NCBI GenBank assembly: GCA_947493215.1 | Contig: CANLQE010000001.1 | Location: 62,001-126,000, forward strand | Length of the DNA stretch: 64,000 bases | Reading direction: 5' to 3' | Source of the DNA: an uncultured Sphingomonadaceae bacterium | Lineage (GTDB): Bacteria; Pseudomonadota; Alphaproteobacteria; Sphingomonadales; Sphingomonadaceae | Part shown: one piece after another, positions 35,066-43,761 of the stretch | Layout of the letters: every line of letters starts with the position of its first letter | Numbering within the stretch: the first letter of the stretch is position 1 | The notes under the pieces: model-generated | The model's input: the letters and a program-made list of their open reading frames with translations, nothing else | Database searches by the model: none | Told to the model about the DNA's origin: nothing | Position numbers and translations under genes: made by a program

Positions 35066-35090
35066 ACCCAGTTTTAGAAGGAGAATGAAA

Positions 35091-35483
35091 ATGATTGGTT
35101 ATGTGACATTGGGCGTCAATAACATCGAGCAAGCGCAGCAATATTATGATGCGTTGCTTGGTGAAGTCGGCGCGAAACGATTGATGGAACTCGAAGAGGG
35201 CGGTTTCACGCTTTATGGCGCTGAAATGGGCGCGCCCTCGCTTGCCATCACCCAACCTTATAATGGCAAAGCCGCCGTCCCGGGCAATGGCAATATGATC
35301 GCCATTCCCTTGGAGCAAAGAGCCCAGGTTGACGGTTTTTACAACAAGGGAATCGAACTGGGTGGCAGCGATGAGGGCGCACCGGGCGTTCGCGGCGAAG
35401 AAGGGCCTCAAGCCTTTTACGCAGCCTATTTTCGGGATCCGGAAGGCAACAAGCTTTGCGCTTTTCGCGTCGGGCCTGCATAA
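35091..35483 (+). CDS. VOC family protein, paralogue of the preceding gene
   Basis: A 130-residue VOC-fold protein (IGYVTLGVNNIEQAQQYYDALLGE; YAAYFRDPEGNKLCAF). It shares the spacing and terminal motif YFRDxxGNKLC with its neighbour, so the pair probably arose by tandem duplication. I chose the ATG at 35091 because AGAAGGAG is 7 bases upstream; an ATG at 35085 is too close to it. The M20 amidohydrolase gene follows after 22 bases, which suggests a three-gene transcript of VOC-VOC-amidohydrolase. Confidence 0.85.
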   Translation: MIGYVTLGVNNIEQAQQYYDALLGEVGAKRLMELEEGGFTLYGAEMGAPSLAITQPYNGKAAVPGNGNMIAIPLEQRAQVDGFYNKGIELGGSDEGAPGVRGEEGPQAFYAAYFRDPEGNKLCAFRVGPA

Positions 35484-35505
35484 GAAAGAAAATAGGGAGA
35501 AAAAC

Positions 35506-36852
35506 GTGAAGCATTTCATCTTGGCTTTGGCCATCAGCAGCGCATTGGTTTCAACACAACCGGCGCTGGCACAATCAGAACCTGTCGCTGATCTAAGTAA
35601 AGCGGTTGCAGCAGATTATGATCAAAAGCTGGAAGCTTTGTTTCTCGATTTTCACAAAAACCCGGAACTGTCTTACAAGGAAACCCGCACCGCTGGCATT
35701 ATTGCAAAAGAATGGCGCGCTGTGGGGTGGGATGTCACGGAACAAGTAGGCGGCACCGGCGTCGTTGCTGTCATGAAAAATGGCGACGGCCCGACGCTGA
35801 TGCTGCGCGCCGATATGGACGGATTGCCTTTGGTCGAAGATAGCGGGCTGGATTATATGTCGACCGTCAAACAGGTCAGCATTGATGGCGAAGAAAAACC
35901 GGTCATGCATGCATGCGGTCATGATGTGCATATCACTTCGCTTATCGGAACCGCGCGGCGTTTGTCGGCGATGAAGGACCAATGGCGGGGCACGATTGTG
36001 CTGGTTGCCCAACCGGCCGAAGAGCGGATTGGCGGGGCCAAAATGATGATGGATGATGGTCTTTATAGCCGCTTTCCAAAACCTGATTTTGCGATGGCAT
36101 TTCATGTCAGCGCAGACACACCCACTGGTAAATTGGCGCTGAACGAGGGGATTAGCTATTCGTCGGTCGATACCGTCGACATCATCGTTCACGGCGTTGG
36201 CGCGCATGGTGCTTCACCCCATCGCGGCAAAGACCCGATTGTCATGGGCGCGCAAATTATCATGGGTCTTCAAACCATCATCAGCCGCGAAATAGCGCCA
36301 CTGAAACCCGCTGTGATAACCGTTGGATCCTTTCATAGTGGTTTCAAACATAATATTATTTCGGACCGTGCCGTCCTGCAACTAACGGTGCGTTCTGACG
36401 AAGATGAAACGCGGCAAAAATTGCTGTCTGGTATCAAACGTGTGGCAGCAAATGTTGGCAGAATGAACGACATGCCCGAAGACAAACTGCCCGAAGTAAA
36501 AGTATCGCATGAAGCAACTCCGGCCGTCTATAATGACGCGGCCCTGACGAAACGCGTGCAGGCGCTGTTTAAGGATCGCTTTGGCGCGGATATTTTCGAC
36601 AATAAACCGCGCCAGGGCATGGGCGGTGAAGATTTTGCCTATTTCGTCTCCCCCAATACCGATGTGCCGGGCGTCTATTTTAACGTCGGCGGAACGCCAC
36701 AAGCTGATTTTGATGCAGAAGAAGCGGGCGGAAAGCCGGTTCCATCTCATCACTCGCCGTTTTTCAAAGTCATGCCGCGCGAGTCCGTAACCTTGGGAAC
36801 CGAAGCAATGACCGCAGCCGCCTTGGATTTTCTTGCGCCCAAGGCAGAGTAA
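35506..36852 (+). CDS. exported M20 family metallopeptidase/amidohydrolase
   Basis: A 448-residue exported enzyme of the M20D amidohydrolase group (hippuricase/IAA-amino-acid hydrolase type), which releases acyl groups from N-acyl amino acids or peptides. The signal peptide ends near QPALAQ. Metal and catalytic motifs are HACGHDVH, AEERIGGAKMM (catalytic Glu-Glu) and the C-terminal GMGGEDFAYFV. The start is GTG at 35506 after AGGGAG. The closeness to the VOC pair suggests co-transcription, though no shared pathway is clear. The physiological substrate is unknown. Confidence 0.9.
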   Translation: MKHFILALAISSALVSTQPALAQSEPVADLSKAVAADYDQKLEALFLDFHKNPELSYKETRTAGIIAKEWRAVGWDVTEQVGGTGVVAVMKNGDGPTLMLRADMDGLPLVEDSGLDYMSTVKQVSIDGEEKPVMHACGHDVHITSLIGTARRLSAMKDQWRGTIVLVAQPAEERIGGAKMMMDDGLYSRFPKPDFAMAFHVSADTPTGKLALNEGISYSSVDTVDIIVHGVGAHGASPHRGKDPIVMGAQIIMGLQTIISREIAPLKPAVITVGSFHSGFKHNIISDRAVLQLTVRSDEDETRQKLLSGIKRVAANVGRMNDMPEDKLPEVKVSHEATPAVYNDAALTKRVQALFKDRFGADIFDNKPRQGMGGEDFAYFVSPNTDVPGVYFNVGGTPQADFDAEEAGGKPVPSHHSPFFKVMPRESVTLGTEAMTAAALDFLAPKAE

Positions 36853-36858
36853 ACGGAG

Positions 36859-37206
36859 ATGGCCGACGATCTATCCAAAAGCCAGATCGCGGCTCTGAAA
36901 AATCTCTTGCTCGAACGGCAGGCTGAGCTCAAAGCGCTGGATGAAGAAGCTGCTGGCTGGAGCGATACCGTCGAACTCGACCAGCAAAGCGTTGGCCGCC
37001 TCTCGCGTATGGATGCCCTCCAGCAACAGGAAATGGCACAGGCCGAGGCGCGTCGGCGCACTAGTGATCTGGCACGGATCGATGTTGCGCTGAAACGCAT
37101 CGAGGCGGACGAATATGGCTGGTGCGCCGAATGCGGTGACCCCATTGCTTACAAGCGCCTCGAGATTGATCCGGCAGCAGCGCTGTGCATCGGTTGCGCG
37201 TCATGA
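36859..37206 (+). CDS. TraR/DksA-type C4 zinc-finger protein
   Basis: A 115-residue DksA/TraR-family protein: a coiled-coil N-terminal half (about 5-70, LKNLLLERQAELKALDEEA) followed by a zinc finger C89-A-E-C92 and C110-I-G-C113. DksA proteins bind RNA polymerase through the secondary channel and modulate transcription with ppGpp. The coil tip here is SRMDALQQ; the DksA D-A acidic pair is D52-A53 (RMDAL), so polymerase binding is plausible. It is shorter than DksA itself. The stop overlaps the next ATG as ATGA, suggesting coupling with the membrane protein gene. Confidence 0.88.
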   Translation: MADDLSKSQIAALKNLLLERQAELKALDEEAAGWSDTVELDQQSVGRLSRMDALQQQEMAQAEARRRTSDLARIDVALKRIEADEYGWCAECGDPIAYKRLEIDPAAALCIGCAS

Positions 37207-37796
37207 GTTTATTGAAATCCCGCTGGACACCGCTTCTTATCGGCCTGCTTCTGAGCATCGGTGCGGTTGGGGCGGGCTTCATCACGGGCACAGAGCATAT
37301 CCAAGGCGCACAGCTTTCCGCACGCTGGACCTCGCGGGTGGGTGTGCCTGTATTTCTGACCGTTTACCTTGCCTCGACGCTTTTCCGACTCTCCAAAAAT
37401 GACCTAACCAAAACCCTGGTGCGGCGGAGGCGACAATGGGGACTGGCCTTTGCATGGACACATAGCGTGCATCTGGCGGCACTGATCTATTATCTGGCCA
37501 TCGCTAAAACGCCGCCAGATTTAATTACGGTATTAGGCGGCGGGCTTGCCTATTTCATGATCTATGTGATGGCATTGACGTCCAACGACTGGTCAATGAA
37601 ACTTTTGGGCAAAAACTGGAAACGGCTTCATGTTGTTGGAATCCATTATATCTGGTTAATCTATGTTTTTACCTATTTCGGGCGACTGGCCGATCCAGAA
37701 CTAAATCATGTCGGCATAGTTGGTTCCGGCATATTGTTCGTAGCACTAATCATTCGGCTCTATGCCAAATGGCGCAAACCCCTCGAAAAGCATTAA
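37203..37796 (+). CDS. ferric reductase-like transmembrane protein (MsrQ-like)
   Basis: A 197-residue membrane protein with about six transmembrane segments. Paired histidines on neighbouring helices (H87 in AWTHSVHLAA, and HVVGIHYIWLIYVFTY) fit b-type heme binding, as in MsrQ and the ferric-reductase-like family. It begins with an ATGA overlap after the DksA-type gene. No MsrP-type partner (methionine sulfoxide reductase catalytic subunit) is present in the window, so the electron acceptor is unknown. It ends at a terminator. Confidence 0.78.
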   Translation: MSLLKSRWTPLLIGLLLSIGAVGAGFITGTEHIQGAQLSARWTSRVGVPVFLTVYLASTLFRLSKNDLTKTLVRRRRQWGLAFAWTHSVHLAALIYYLAIAKTPPDLITVLGGGLAYFMIYVMALTSNDWSMKLLGKNWKRLHVVGIHYIWLIYVFTYFGRLADPELNHVGIVGSGILFVALIIRLYAKWRKPLEKH

Positions 37797-37820
37797 AGAC
37801 TGGCCCAAAGGAGTCTTTTT
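37795..37820 (+). terminator. intrinsic terminator of the DksA-type/membrane protein pair
   Basis: Stem AAAGACT/AGTCTTT (37795-37801 with 37812-37818), 10-base loop, continuing into T-run. It starts at the stop codon of the membrane protein gene. Confidence 0.75.
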
Positions 37821-38052
37821 TGCGTGCTGCGTTTATTGTACGGTCCTTTGAGCTATTTTCATCGCGTCATTCGAAGCCAAAGTTCACACATATCACACCC
37901 CTTTTGTGGAGAGGTTTGCCGAAGATGGCAATGTGTAGGATTGATATTCAGAACTGAGAAAGAGCAGCAATAAGTTTAGCTTTTCCGGGCAATGTAGGAA
38001 AGCCTGTGACCGCTGAATCCAGCATGGACATCTACCTCGCGGAACAAATATC

Positions 38053-38080
38053 TTGACATGCAACTATATGGTTGCATAAT
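38053..38080 (+). promoter_or_regulatory. promoter and ArsR-type operator of the ArsR-SRPBCC operon
   Basis: A perfect -35 TTGACA (38053-38058) and -10 CATAAT (38075-38080) are 16 bases apart. The inverted repeat ATGCAAC-N6-GTTGCAT (38058-38077) fills the spacer. Transcription would start near 38087, at the ATG of the ArsR gene at 38088. An ArsR product binding here would repress its own operon. Confidence 0.75.
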
Positions 38081-38087
38081 AGCAAGC

Positions 38088-38426
38088 ATGACAGATGTAT
38101 TCCACGCCCTTGCCGATGAGTCGCGCCGCCAGCTTCTCGACCGCCTGTTTGAAAAAGGCGGGCAGAGTCTGAATGACCTTTGCCAAGGCTTTCCCATGTC
38201 TCGCCAAGCCGTCGCAAAACATCTCGGGATATTGGAAAAAGCCAATCTGGTTTCTGTTCACTGGCAGGGCCGGACCAAGCTCCATTATCTCAATCCCTTG
38301 CCGCTAGGCGACATTGTCCACCGCTGGGTCGGTAAGTTTGAAGATGCACGCATCGCTGCACTGACCGATTTCAAAGATCAGATTGAAGAAGACCAAAAGC
38401 CCAAACAGGAGAAACGCCGTGCCTGA
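38088..38426 (+). CDS. ArsR family winged-helix regulator of an SRPBCC gene
   Basis: A 112-residue ArsR-type repressor: FHALADESRRQLLDRLFEKGGQSLNDLC, recognition helix MSRQAVAKHLGILEKANLV, and wing HWQGRTKLHYL. No metal-binding cysteine cluster is apparent. ArsR-SRPBCC pairs are common in proteobacteria and actinobacteria. I chose the ATG at 38088; the earlier ATG at 38058 is inside the promoter and operator. The mRNA looks leaderless. It overlaps the next gene by 8 bases. Confidence 0.88.
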   Translation: MTDVFHALADESRRQLLDRLFEKGGQSLNDLCQGFPMSRQAVAKHLGILEKANLVSVHWQGRTKLHYLNPLPLGDIVHRWVGKFEDARIAALTDFKDQIEEDQKPKQEKRRA

Positions 38427-38922
38427 TACAGCCCCCCTAGAAACCATCCCCACTCGCGCATCCACCGGTGAAATATGCGCCCCTGATTTCGTCTACACCA
38501 TCTATATCGCCGCCAGCCCGGAAAAAGTCTGGAATGGCTTGATCGACCGCGAGATGACCAAGGCTTATTGGGGTCATTATAATGAATCGGACTGGAAACA
38601 GGGCTCGCGCTGGGAACATGTTGTCAGCAATGGCAGCGGCAAGGTCGATGTCAGAGGTCAGATTATCGAAATTGATCCGCCGCATAAGATGGTCTGGAGT
38701 TGGGCCTTCGCAAGTGAGGCAGAGGAACCGGCCAAGCTGTCGCGAGTAACTTATGAACTTGTTGCACTGGGCCCTGACACCAAACTCACGGTCACTCATA
38801 GTGAACTTGAACCCGGTTCTTCGATGGACAAAGGGGTTCGGGAAGGCTGGTCTGCTGTGCTCAGCAATCTCAAAAGCATGGTGGAAACCGGAAAAGCCAT
38901 GTCGGAAGATGACTGGAAATGA
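38419..38922 (+). CDS. SRPBCC/AHSA1-like domain protein
   Basis: A 167-residue SRPBCC (START/Bet-v-1) protein with the AHSA1-type signature: VYTIYIAASPEKVWNGLID, YWGHYNESDWKQGSRWEH, and the C-terminal GWSAVLSNLKSMVETG helix. The fold makes a hydrophobic cavity for small ligands; the ligand is unknown. The start is GTG at 38419, after CAGGAG, overlapping the ArsR stop. As an ArsR-controlled partner it may be part of a stress or toxin response. Confidence 0.88.
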   Translation: MPDTAPLETIPTRASTGEICAPDFVYTIYIAASPEKVWNGLIDREMTKAYWGHYNESDWKQGSRWEHVVSNGSGKVDVRGQIIEIDPPHKMVWSWAFASEAEEPAKLSRVTYELVALGPDTKLTVTHSELEPGSSMDKGVREGWSAVLSNLKSMVETGKAMSEDDWK

Positions 38923-39016
38923 TTTTCAGCGGTTAACCGCCAAAAAGACTCAATTTTACGCTGAACGGAACGTTTCACGCTTTCCCCTTTGAAATCAGAA
39001 GACTAATGTCCCGTTG

Positions 39017-39493
39017 ATGGACGCCATCAGCAATCTTCCCACCGATATCACCCCGCATGAAGGTCAGTTTCGCGACCATCACCATTATTTTGCGTGCCGG
39101 GTCTACTATGAAGACACAGATTTCTCTGGGATTGTCTATCATGCCGGCTACCTGAAATTTATGGAACGGGCGCGGTCTGATATGCTGCATCAGCTGGGTA
39201 TGGATCAGCGTGCCGCCTTTGAAGCCGATGAAGGCGCTTATGCGGTGGTCGATTTGCACATTAAATATATTGCACCGGCCAAATTTCAGGATAATCTCCT
39301 CGTCATCAGTCGCGTCACAAAATTGCGTAAAGCGAGCGTAGAAATCGAGCAAATCATCATGCGGGGAGACGAGAAGATAGCGTCAGCCAGCGTTCAGGCA
39401 GCCTTCCTTACGCCCGCCGGGCGACCAAGACGGCAGCCACAGGCATGGACGAAAGCCTTTGCAGCTGTCATCGATGATAACGAACAGAAATAA
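39017..39493 (+). CDS. ybgC: YbgC-type acyl-CoA thioesterase of the Tol-Pal cluster
   Basis: A 158-residue hotdog-fold thioesterase: YEDTDFSGIVYHAGYLKFMERARSDML contains the active-site Asp and His region. YbgC acts on short-chain acyl-CoA or acyl-ACP and is routinely the first gene of the Tol-Pal operon, where its link to phospholipid metabolism is not fully resolved. I chose ATG at 39017; a TTG at 39014 is also possible. tolQ follows after 12 bases. Confidence 0.93.
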   Translation: MDAISNLPTDITPHEGQFRDHHHYFACRVYYEDTDFSGIVYHAGYLKFMERARSDMLHQLGMDQRAAFEADEGAYAVVDLHIKYIAPAKFQDNLLVISRVTKLRKASVEIEQIIMRGDEKIASASVQAAFLTPAGRPRRQPQAWTKAFAAVIDDNEQK

Positions 39494-39505
39494 GAGGATA
39501 AACCC

Positions 39506-40204
39506 TTGTTAGACAGTCTTTCGATCCACGCAGTATCCGGTGAGTTTTCGCCTTTTGCCTTGTTTTTACAAGCGGACATCATCGTGAAGGCGGTGATGAT
39601 TGGCCTCTTGCTCGCTAGCGTCTGGACCTGGACAATCATCGTCAGTTTCGCGTTGAAAATCAGCAAGACGACGAAAAAATCCGATCGATTTGAGCATGCT
39701 TTTGCCAAAGCCGAAAATGCTGACGAATTTTATCAGGACCACGGCAAGTCATCCCTGCCAATGGCCAGAGTATTAAATGCCGGTATGCGCGAGTGGCGTC
39801 GTTCGACCGCGCGCGGTCCAATTGATCGCGATGGCACACGTCAGCGGCTTGCGACCACGATGAATGCCACAATTGAGCATGAGGTGGACAAGCTGGCGGA
39901 TCGGCTGAATTTCCTCGCCACCGTCGGCAGCGTCGCACCCTTTGTCGGCCTGTTCGGGACTGTCTGGGGCATTATGCGCAGTTTTTCGGCCATTGCCGCA
40001 GAACAGAATAGTTCGCTTGCGGTGGTTGCGCCCGGCATCGCCGAAGCGCTGTTTGCCACCGCTATTGGCCTCTTTGCCGCTATCCCGGCGGTTATCGCCT
40101 ATAACCGCTTCTCCCACCGGCTCAACAAACTGGAATCCCGTATGGGCCGCTTTGCCGATGGATTTCATGCGACCTTGAGCCGAGAGCTGGAATTGGGGGA
40201 TTAA
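39506..40204 (+). CDS. tolQ: Tol-Pal system proton-channel subunit TolQ
   Basis: A 232-residue inner-membrane protein with three transmembrane segments (about 20-45, 130-155, 170-195) and the ExbB/TolQ signature LATVGSVAPFVGLFGTVWGIM. With TolR it converts proton-motive force into movement of TolA during envelope constriction. The start is TTG (39506), supported by AAGAGGA seven bases upstream. Operon spacing is tight on both sides. Confidence 0.95.
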   Translation: MLDSLSIHAVSGEFSPFALFLQADIIVKAVMIGLLLASVWTWTIIVSFALKISKTTKKSDRFEHAFAKAENADEFYQDHGKSSLPMARVLNAGMREWRRSTARGPIDRDGTRQRLATTMNATIEHEVDKLADRLNFLATVGSVAPFVGLFGTVWGIMRSFSAIAAEQNSSLAVVAPGIAEALFATAIGLFAAIPAVIAYNRFSHRLNKLESRMGRFADGFHATLSRELELGD

Positions 40205-40207
40205 ACA

Positions 40208-40648
40208 ATGGCGATGAACCTTGCCCCGGGCAATGGCCGCCGCAGTCGTGGCCGCGCACCGATGTCAGAGATTAACGTCACGCCTTTCGTTGACGTGATG
40301 TTGGTGCTGCTGATCATCTTCATGATCACCGCGCCTTTGTTGGTGACCGGTGTACCCGTCGACCTTCCAGAAAGCCGCGCCAATGCGCTGGATCAGGATC
40401 AGGAACCGGTACAAATATCCATCGATCAAGAAGGCCGGATTTACCTTGATGATGAGGAAATGAGCCGAAATGGCCTCGCGACGCGATTAAACGAAATCGC
40501 CGCAAATCAGAGCCCTGAAGACCCCCGCCAGATCATGCTACGGGGCGACAAAACCTTAGACTATGGGCTGATCATGGGGGTGATGGGAGAGCTTAATCGG
40601 GCGGGCCTAAACCGGGTGTCATTAGTCACAACAGGTTCATCAAAGTGA
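40208..40648 (+). CDS. tolR: Tol-Pal system subunit TolR
   Basis: A 146-residue ExbD/TolR protein with one N-terminal transmembrane segment (about 24-46) holding the proton-carrying Asp in VTPFVDVMLVLLIIFMI, and a periplasmic domain with the family ending (ADKTLDYG-like, GDKTLDYGLIMGVMG). It forms the motor with TolQ. It begins 3 bases after tolQ. Confidence 0.95.
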   Translation: MAMNLAPGNGRRSRGRAPMSEINVTPFVDVMLVLLIIFMITAPLLVTGVPVDLPESRANALDQDQEPVQISIDQEGRIYLDDEEMSRNGLATRLNEIAANQSPEDPRQIMLRGDKTLDYGLIMGVMGELNRAGLNRVSLVTTGSSK

Positions 40649-40669
40649 ATTTAGAAATCACAGGCTGTT

Positions 40670-41422
40670 ATGGAAAGAGCTGAAAAAATTGGCTTGGGCG
40701 TCGCGGCTGGCGGACATATTGTCCTGTTCGGCGTGCTTTCGCTTAGCCTGCTTTCCCAGCCGGATGAGGCATATAAGCCCAAGTCCATTGAAGTGATGAT
40801 CGCTGACGAGGTCGGACTGGAAAGCGCCTCGCCCAATCCCGCCTTGGTCCCGCCCGCCACCAGCGTGGCCCCAGAACTGGGCGATCCCGATCCGGCAGAC
40901 CTCAGCCAGCCGGATCCTGTGGAACTCACCCCGGCGCCAGATGTAAAGCCGGCGCCGCCACGTGAGAAACCGGCTGCTAAGCCCAAGCCAGAACCCAAGG
41001 CGAAACCCAAACCAAAGCCCAAAGGATCGCGTCTCGGCAAGGATTTCCTGAAAGGCGTGACCGATCAATCCTCGGTCAGTCGCAACCAGAATATTTCAGC
41101 AGAGAAAGCCTCAGCAAGCGCGGTTGCCTCTTTGCGCCGAGAGTTGCTACGGCAGGTCAAACCGCACTGGAGACCGCCAACCGGCGCGGATGCCGAGAAA
41201 TTGCGCACAAAGGTCACCGCACGGCTCGACCGCAGCGGCAATATTGTCGGCACGCCGTCTGCCACCACATCCGGCGTCAACGCCAGCAATCGATCACAAG
41301 CCGCAATCCACAAGGAACGCGCCATTGCTGCGGTCAAACTGGCCGCGCCATTTAAAACATTTCCCGAGAAATTTTATGATGAGTGGCAGGTGATCGAACC
41401 TGTCCTCTTCCTCGGTGTATAG
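40670..41422 (+). CDS. tolA: TolA-like energy-transducing protein
   Basis: A 250-residue TonB/TolA-like protein: an N-terminal transmembrane helix (about 8-28, GVAAGGHIVLFGVLSLSLL), a Pro/Lys-rich periplasm-spanning linker (about 85-122, PKPEPKAKPKPKPKG) and a C-terminal globular domain (about 150-250) that would contact Pal and TolB. It is much shorter than enterobacterial TolA and lacks the long Ala-rich helix, as is usual in alphaproteobacteria. Position between tolR and tolB makes the assignment firm. Confidence 0.9.
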   Translation: MERAEKIGLGVAAGGHIVLFGVLSLSLLSQPDEAYKPKSIEVMIADEVGLESASPNPALVPPATSVAPELGDPDPADLSQPDPVELTPAPDVKPAPPREKPAAKPKPEPKAKPKPKPKGSRLGKDFLKGVTDQSSVSRNQNISAEKASASAVASLRRELLRQVKPHWRPPTGADAEKLRTKVTARLDRSGNIVGTPSATTSGVNASNRSQAAIHKERAIAAVKLAAPFKTFPEKFYDEWQVIEPVLFLGV

Positions 41423-41431
41423 GAGAGTATC

Positions 41432-42772
41432 ATGGCTATATTGGGCCTTAAGCATATGAAATCGTGGTTTGTTGCCATCACCCTGTCGGTTGGTTTGGCG
41501 TTGCCCGCACAGGCCCAGTTGACAGTCGATGTTGAAAATACAGCTGCGGATGAACTGACCATCGCGGTGCCCGGCCTGACAACGCCGCAAAGCAACGAAA
41601 CACCAGCAGGTACGACGGCAGAACTGGGCAATAAAATCAGCGATGTAATCGTCAGCAACTTGCGCTCCAGCGGGTTGTTCAAACCGCTCGGCCGCAATCA
41701 GGTGCGCGGCATCAGTTTTAGCGAGGTGACCGCGCCACAATTTCCCTATTGGAATGGAACGAGCGCATCTGCCCTAATCCAGGGTTTTGTTCGCTCCAAT
41801 GGCGATGGCAAGCTGACCGTGGGTTGTTATCTCTATGACGTGGCGCTCGAAACCGAGCTCACCCGGACAGGTTTTGTTGTCGATCCCGGTGACTGGCGGC
41901 GTGCGGCGCATAAATGTGCCGACAGCATCTATTCGCGGCTGACCGGGGAATCGCCATTTTTCGACAGCCGGATTGCTTATATTGCCGAAACCGGCCCCAA
42001 AGGTAACCGCCGGAAAAGGCTGGCAATCATGGACAGCGATGGCGCCAATCACCGGTTCATCACCAATGGTCAGGCAACCGCACTGACGCCGCGCTTTTCG
42101 CCAGACTATAAGCAAATCGTCTATCTCAGCTTTCTCGACGGCAATCCGCGCATCTATGTCTACGAAATTGGCACCGGACGGCAACGATTGATCACCCAGA
42201 GCACCAATCCGACCTTCGCGCCGCGCTGGTCGCCCGATGGGAAGACGATTCTCTATTCAATGGCCATTGCCGGCAATACCGATATCTACAAAGTATCAGC
42301 CCAAGGTGGCCAACCGACACGGCTGACGTCCTCGCCCGGCATCGACATCGGCGGTAGCTTCTCGCCGGACGGCAGTAGAATCGTGTTTGAAAGCGATCGT
42401 TCGGGCAGCCAGCAGCTTTATGTCATGAGCGCAAATGGCGGTGGCGAAAGACGGATCAGCTTTGGCGGCGGACGTTTTGCTACACCCGAATGGAGCCCTC
42501 GCGGAGATTTGATCGCTTTCACCAAAATGGCTGGCAATTTTCGGGTTGGAGTCATGACCCCGAGCGGCGGCGGGCAGCGTTTGTTGACCAATAGCTGGCA
42601 GGACGAGGCCCCGACATGGGCGCCCAATGGCCGGATCATCCAGTTTTTCCGCACCACGCGCGGCAGCGGTAAGACCGGTATCTGGCAAGTCGATCTAACC
42701 GGCCGGAATGAACGGCAATTGCCAACACCAGTCAATGGCTCTGACCCTGCATGGGGACCTTTATTGCCATAA
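41432..42772 (+). CDS. tolB: Tol-Pal system beta-propeller protein TolB
   Basis: A 446-residue periplasmic protein with a signal peptide (cleavage near AQAQ-LT), an N-terminal domain (about 30-165) and a six-bladed WD40-like propeller (about 180-440), seen as repeated SPDG blocks (RFSPDYKQIVYLS, RWSPDGKTILYSM, SFSPDGSRIVFES, EWSPRGDLIAFTK). It binds Pal and regulates the complex. AGGAGAG five bases before the ATG at 41432 supports this start over the ATG at 41456. Confidence 0.96.
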   Translation: MAILGLKHMKSWFVAITLSVGLALPAQAQLTVDVENTAADELTIAVPGLTTPQSNETPAGTTAELGNKISDVIVSNLRSSGLFKPLGRNQVRGISFSEVTAPQFPYWNGTSASALIQGFVRSNGDGKLTVGCYLYDVALETELTRTGFVVDPGDWRRAAHKCADSIYSRLTGESPFFDSRIAYIAETGPKGNRRKRLAIMDSDGANHRFITNGQATALTPRFSPDYKQIVYLSFLDGNPRIYVYEIGTGRQRLITQSTNPTFAPRWSPDGKTILYSMAIAGNTDIYKVSAQGGQPTRLTSSPGIDIGGSFSPDGSRIVFESDRSGSQQLYVMSANGGGERRISFGGGRFATPEWSPRGDLIAFTKMAGNFRVGVMTPSGGGQRLLTNSWQDEAPTWAPNGRIIQFFRTTRGSGKTGIWQVDLTGRNERQLPTPVNGSDPAWGPLLP

Positions 42773-42849
42773 GGTGTAACTAAACGCGACAAGTGACTGA
42801 AAACAGGTTATAACTACCCGTAAGGGCAAATTAGACTAGGAGCAGAAAT

Positions 42850-43356
42850 ATGTTGAGATATGCGACCCCCCTCCTGATTACCTCAAGCTTGGTTCTTGCA
42901 GGCTGCGCAAAGAAAGCACCCGAAGAATTGCCACCGGCTCCTACGGGCACAAGCCAGCCGACCGCGCCGCCACCCTCTGGCCCCGGCTATGCGCCTGGCT
43001 CGCAAGGTGATTTCCTGGCCAACACAATGTCAGACCGCATTCTATTTGATACTGACCGCTATAATGTTGATGCACAGGATCAAGTCGTCCTGCAAAGTCA
43101 GGCACAATGGATGGCACAACATCCTAATTCGCGGGTTACTATTGAAGGCCATGCCGACGAGCGCGGTACACGGGATTATAACCTCGCGCTTGGTGAACGC
43201 CGTGCCAACGCTGCGAAAAATTACCTCGCGTCTCTGGGCGTTAGCCCCACGCGGATGACCACGGTCAGCTATGGCAAGGAACGCCCTGATGCTTTGGGTT
43301 CAAATGAATCTGCATGGGCACAAAACCGCCGTGCAGTCAGCGTTGTCGTTCAATAA
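42850..43356 (+). CDS. pal: peptidoglycan-associated lipoprotein Pal
   Basis: A 168-residue outer-membrane lipoprotein. The lipobox is LVLAGC (Cys19), followed by a Pro-rich linker (30-55) and an OmpA-like peptidoglycan-binding domain (about 60-168) with [35 protein letters not shown] and the C-terminal [10 protein letters not shown]. It ties the outer membrane to peptidoglycan during division. It is the last gene of the Tol-Pal cluster and is followed by a terminator. Confidence 0.97.
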   Translation: MLRYATPLLITSSLVLAGCAKKAPEELPPAPTGTSQPTAPPPSGPGYAPGSQGDFLANTMSDRILFDTDRYNVDAQDQVVLQSQAQWMAQHPNSRVTIEGHADERGTRDYNLALGERRANAAKNYLASLGVSPTRMTTVSYGKERPDALGSNESAWAQNRRAVSVVVQ

Positions 43357-43372
43357 GCGCGTAAAGAATTAA

Positions 43373-43410
43373 AAAAAGGCCGCTAACCCGATTGGGCAGC
43401 GGCCTTTTTT
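43373..43410. terminator. bidirectional intrinsic terminator between pal and the convergent gene
   Basis: Stem AAAAAGGCCGCT...AGCGGCCTTTTTT with an inner CCC/GGG pair and loop GATT; T-rich on both strands. It ends the Tol-Pal transcript and can also end the minus-strand gene at 43428-43724. Confidence 0.93.
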
Positions 43411-43427
43411 ATGTCTGCAATAATAGC

Positions 43428-43724
43428 TTATTTTTTGGTGCCGCTCATCGCCATTTCACCAAAGGCGCCAGCGTTGACAGAACCGGTCAGAACGCCGTCA
43501 GCAACCGTTGCGGTGCCTTCTAGTTTCATTGGCATAGGCACGGTCATGTTCATGACCCATGTCAACGTATCGCCGTCAATCTTGCCATCTTCCAATTCCA
43601 TGGAACCCATAGCGCCTTCATTGGTGCCGGTGAACGTATCGCCATTGGTGACAATCGTCACGACAGAGGCTTGGTCACCCATGGGGGATTTGGTTACGCA
43701 ATCATATGAACCATCAATCGACAT
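43428..43724 (-). CDS. small conserved-looking protein of unknown function
   Basis: A 98-residue protein, all beta in character, with no signal peptide: YDCVTKSPMGDQASVVTIVTNGDTFTG, ELEDGKIDGDTLTWVMNMTVPMPMKLEGTATV, and a Gly/Met-rich C-terminus. The repeated pattern of short strands (TGTNEG, TGSVNAG) resembles a small beta-sandwich such as a lipocalin-like domain. AAGGAGA before the ATG supports expression. It lies 37 bases upstream of the M16 gene's stop region on the same strand. The function is unknown. Confidence 0.7.
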   Translation of the reverse strand: MSIDGSYDCVTKSPMGDQASVVTIVTNGDTFTGTNEGAMGSMELEDGKIDGDTLTWVMNMTVPMPMKLEGTATVADGVLTGSVNAGAFGEMAMSGTKK

Positions 43725-43761
43725 ATTATTCTCCTTTTAAATCTAAGCTCTGAACCGGCGA

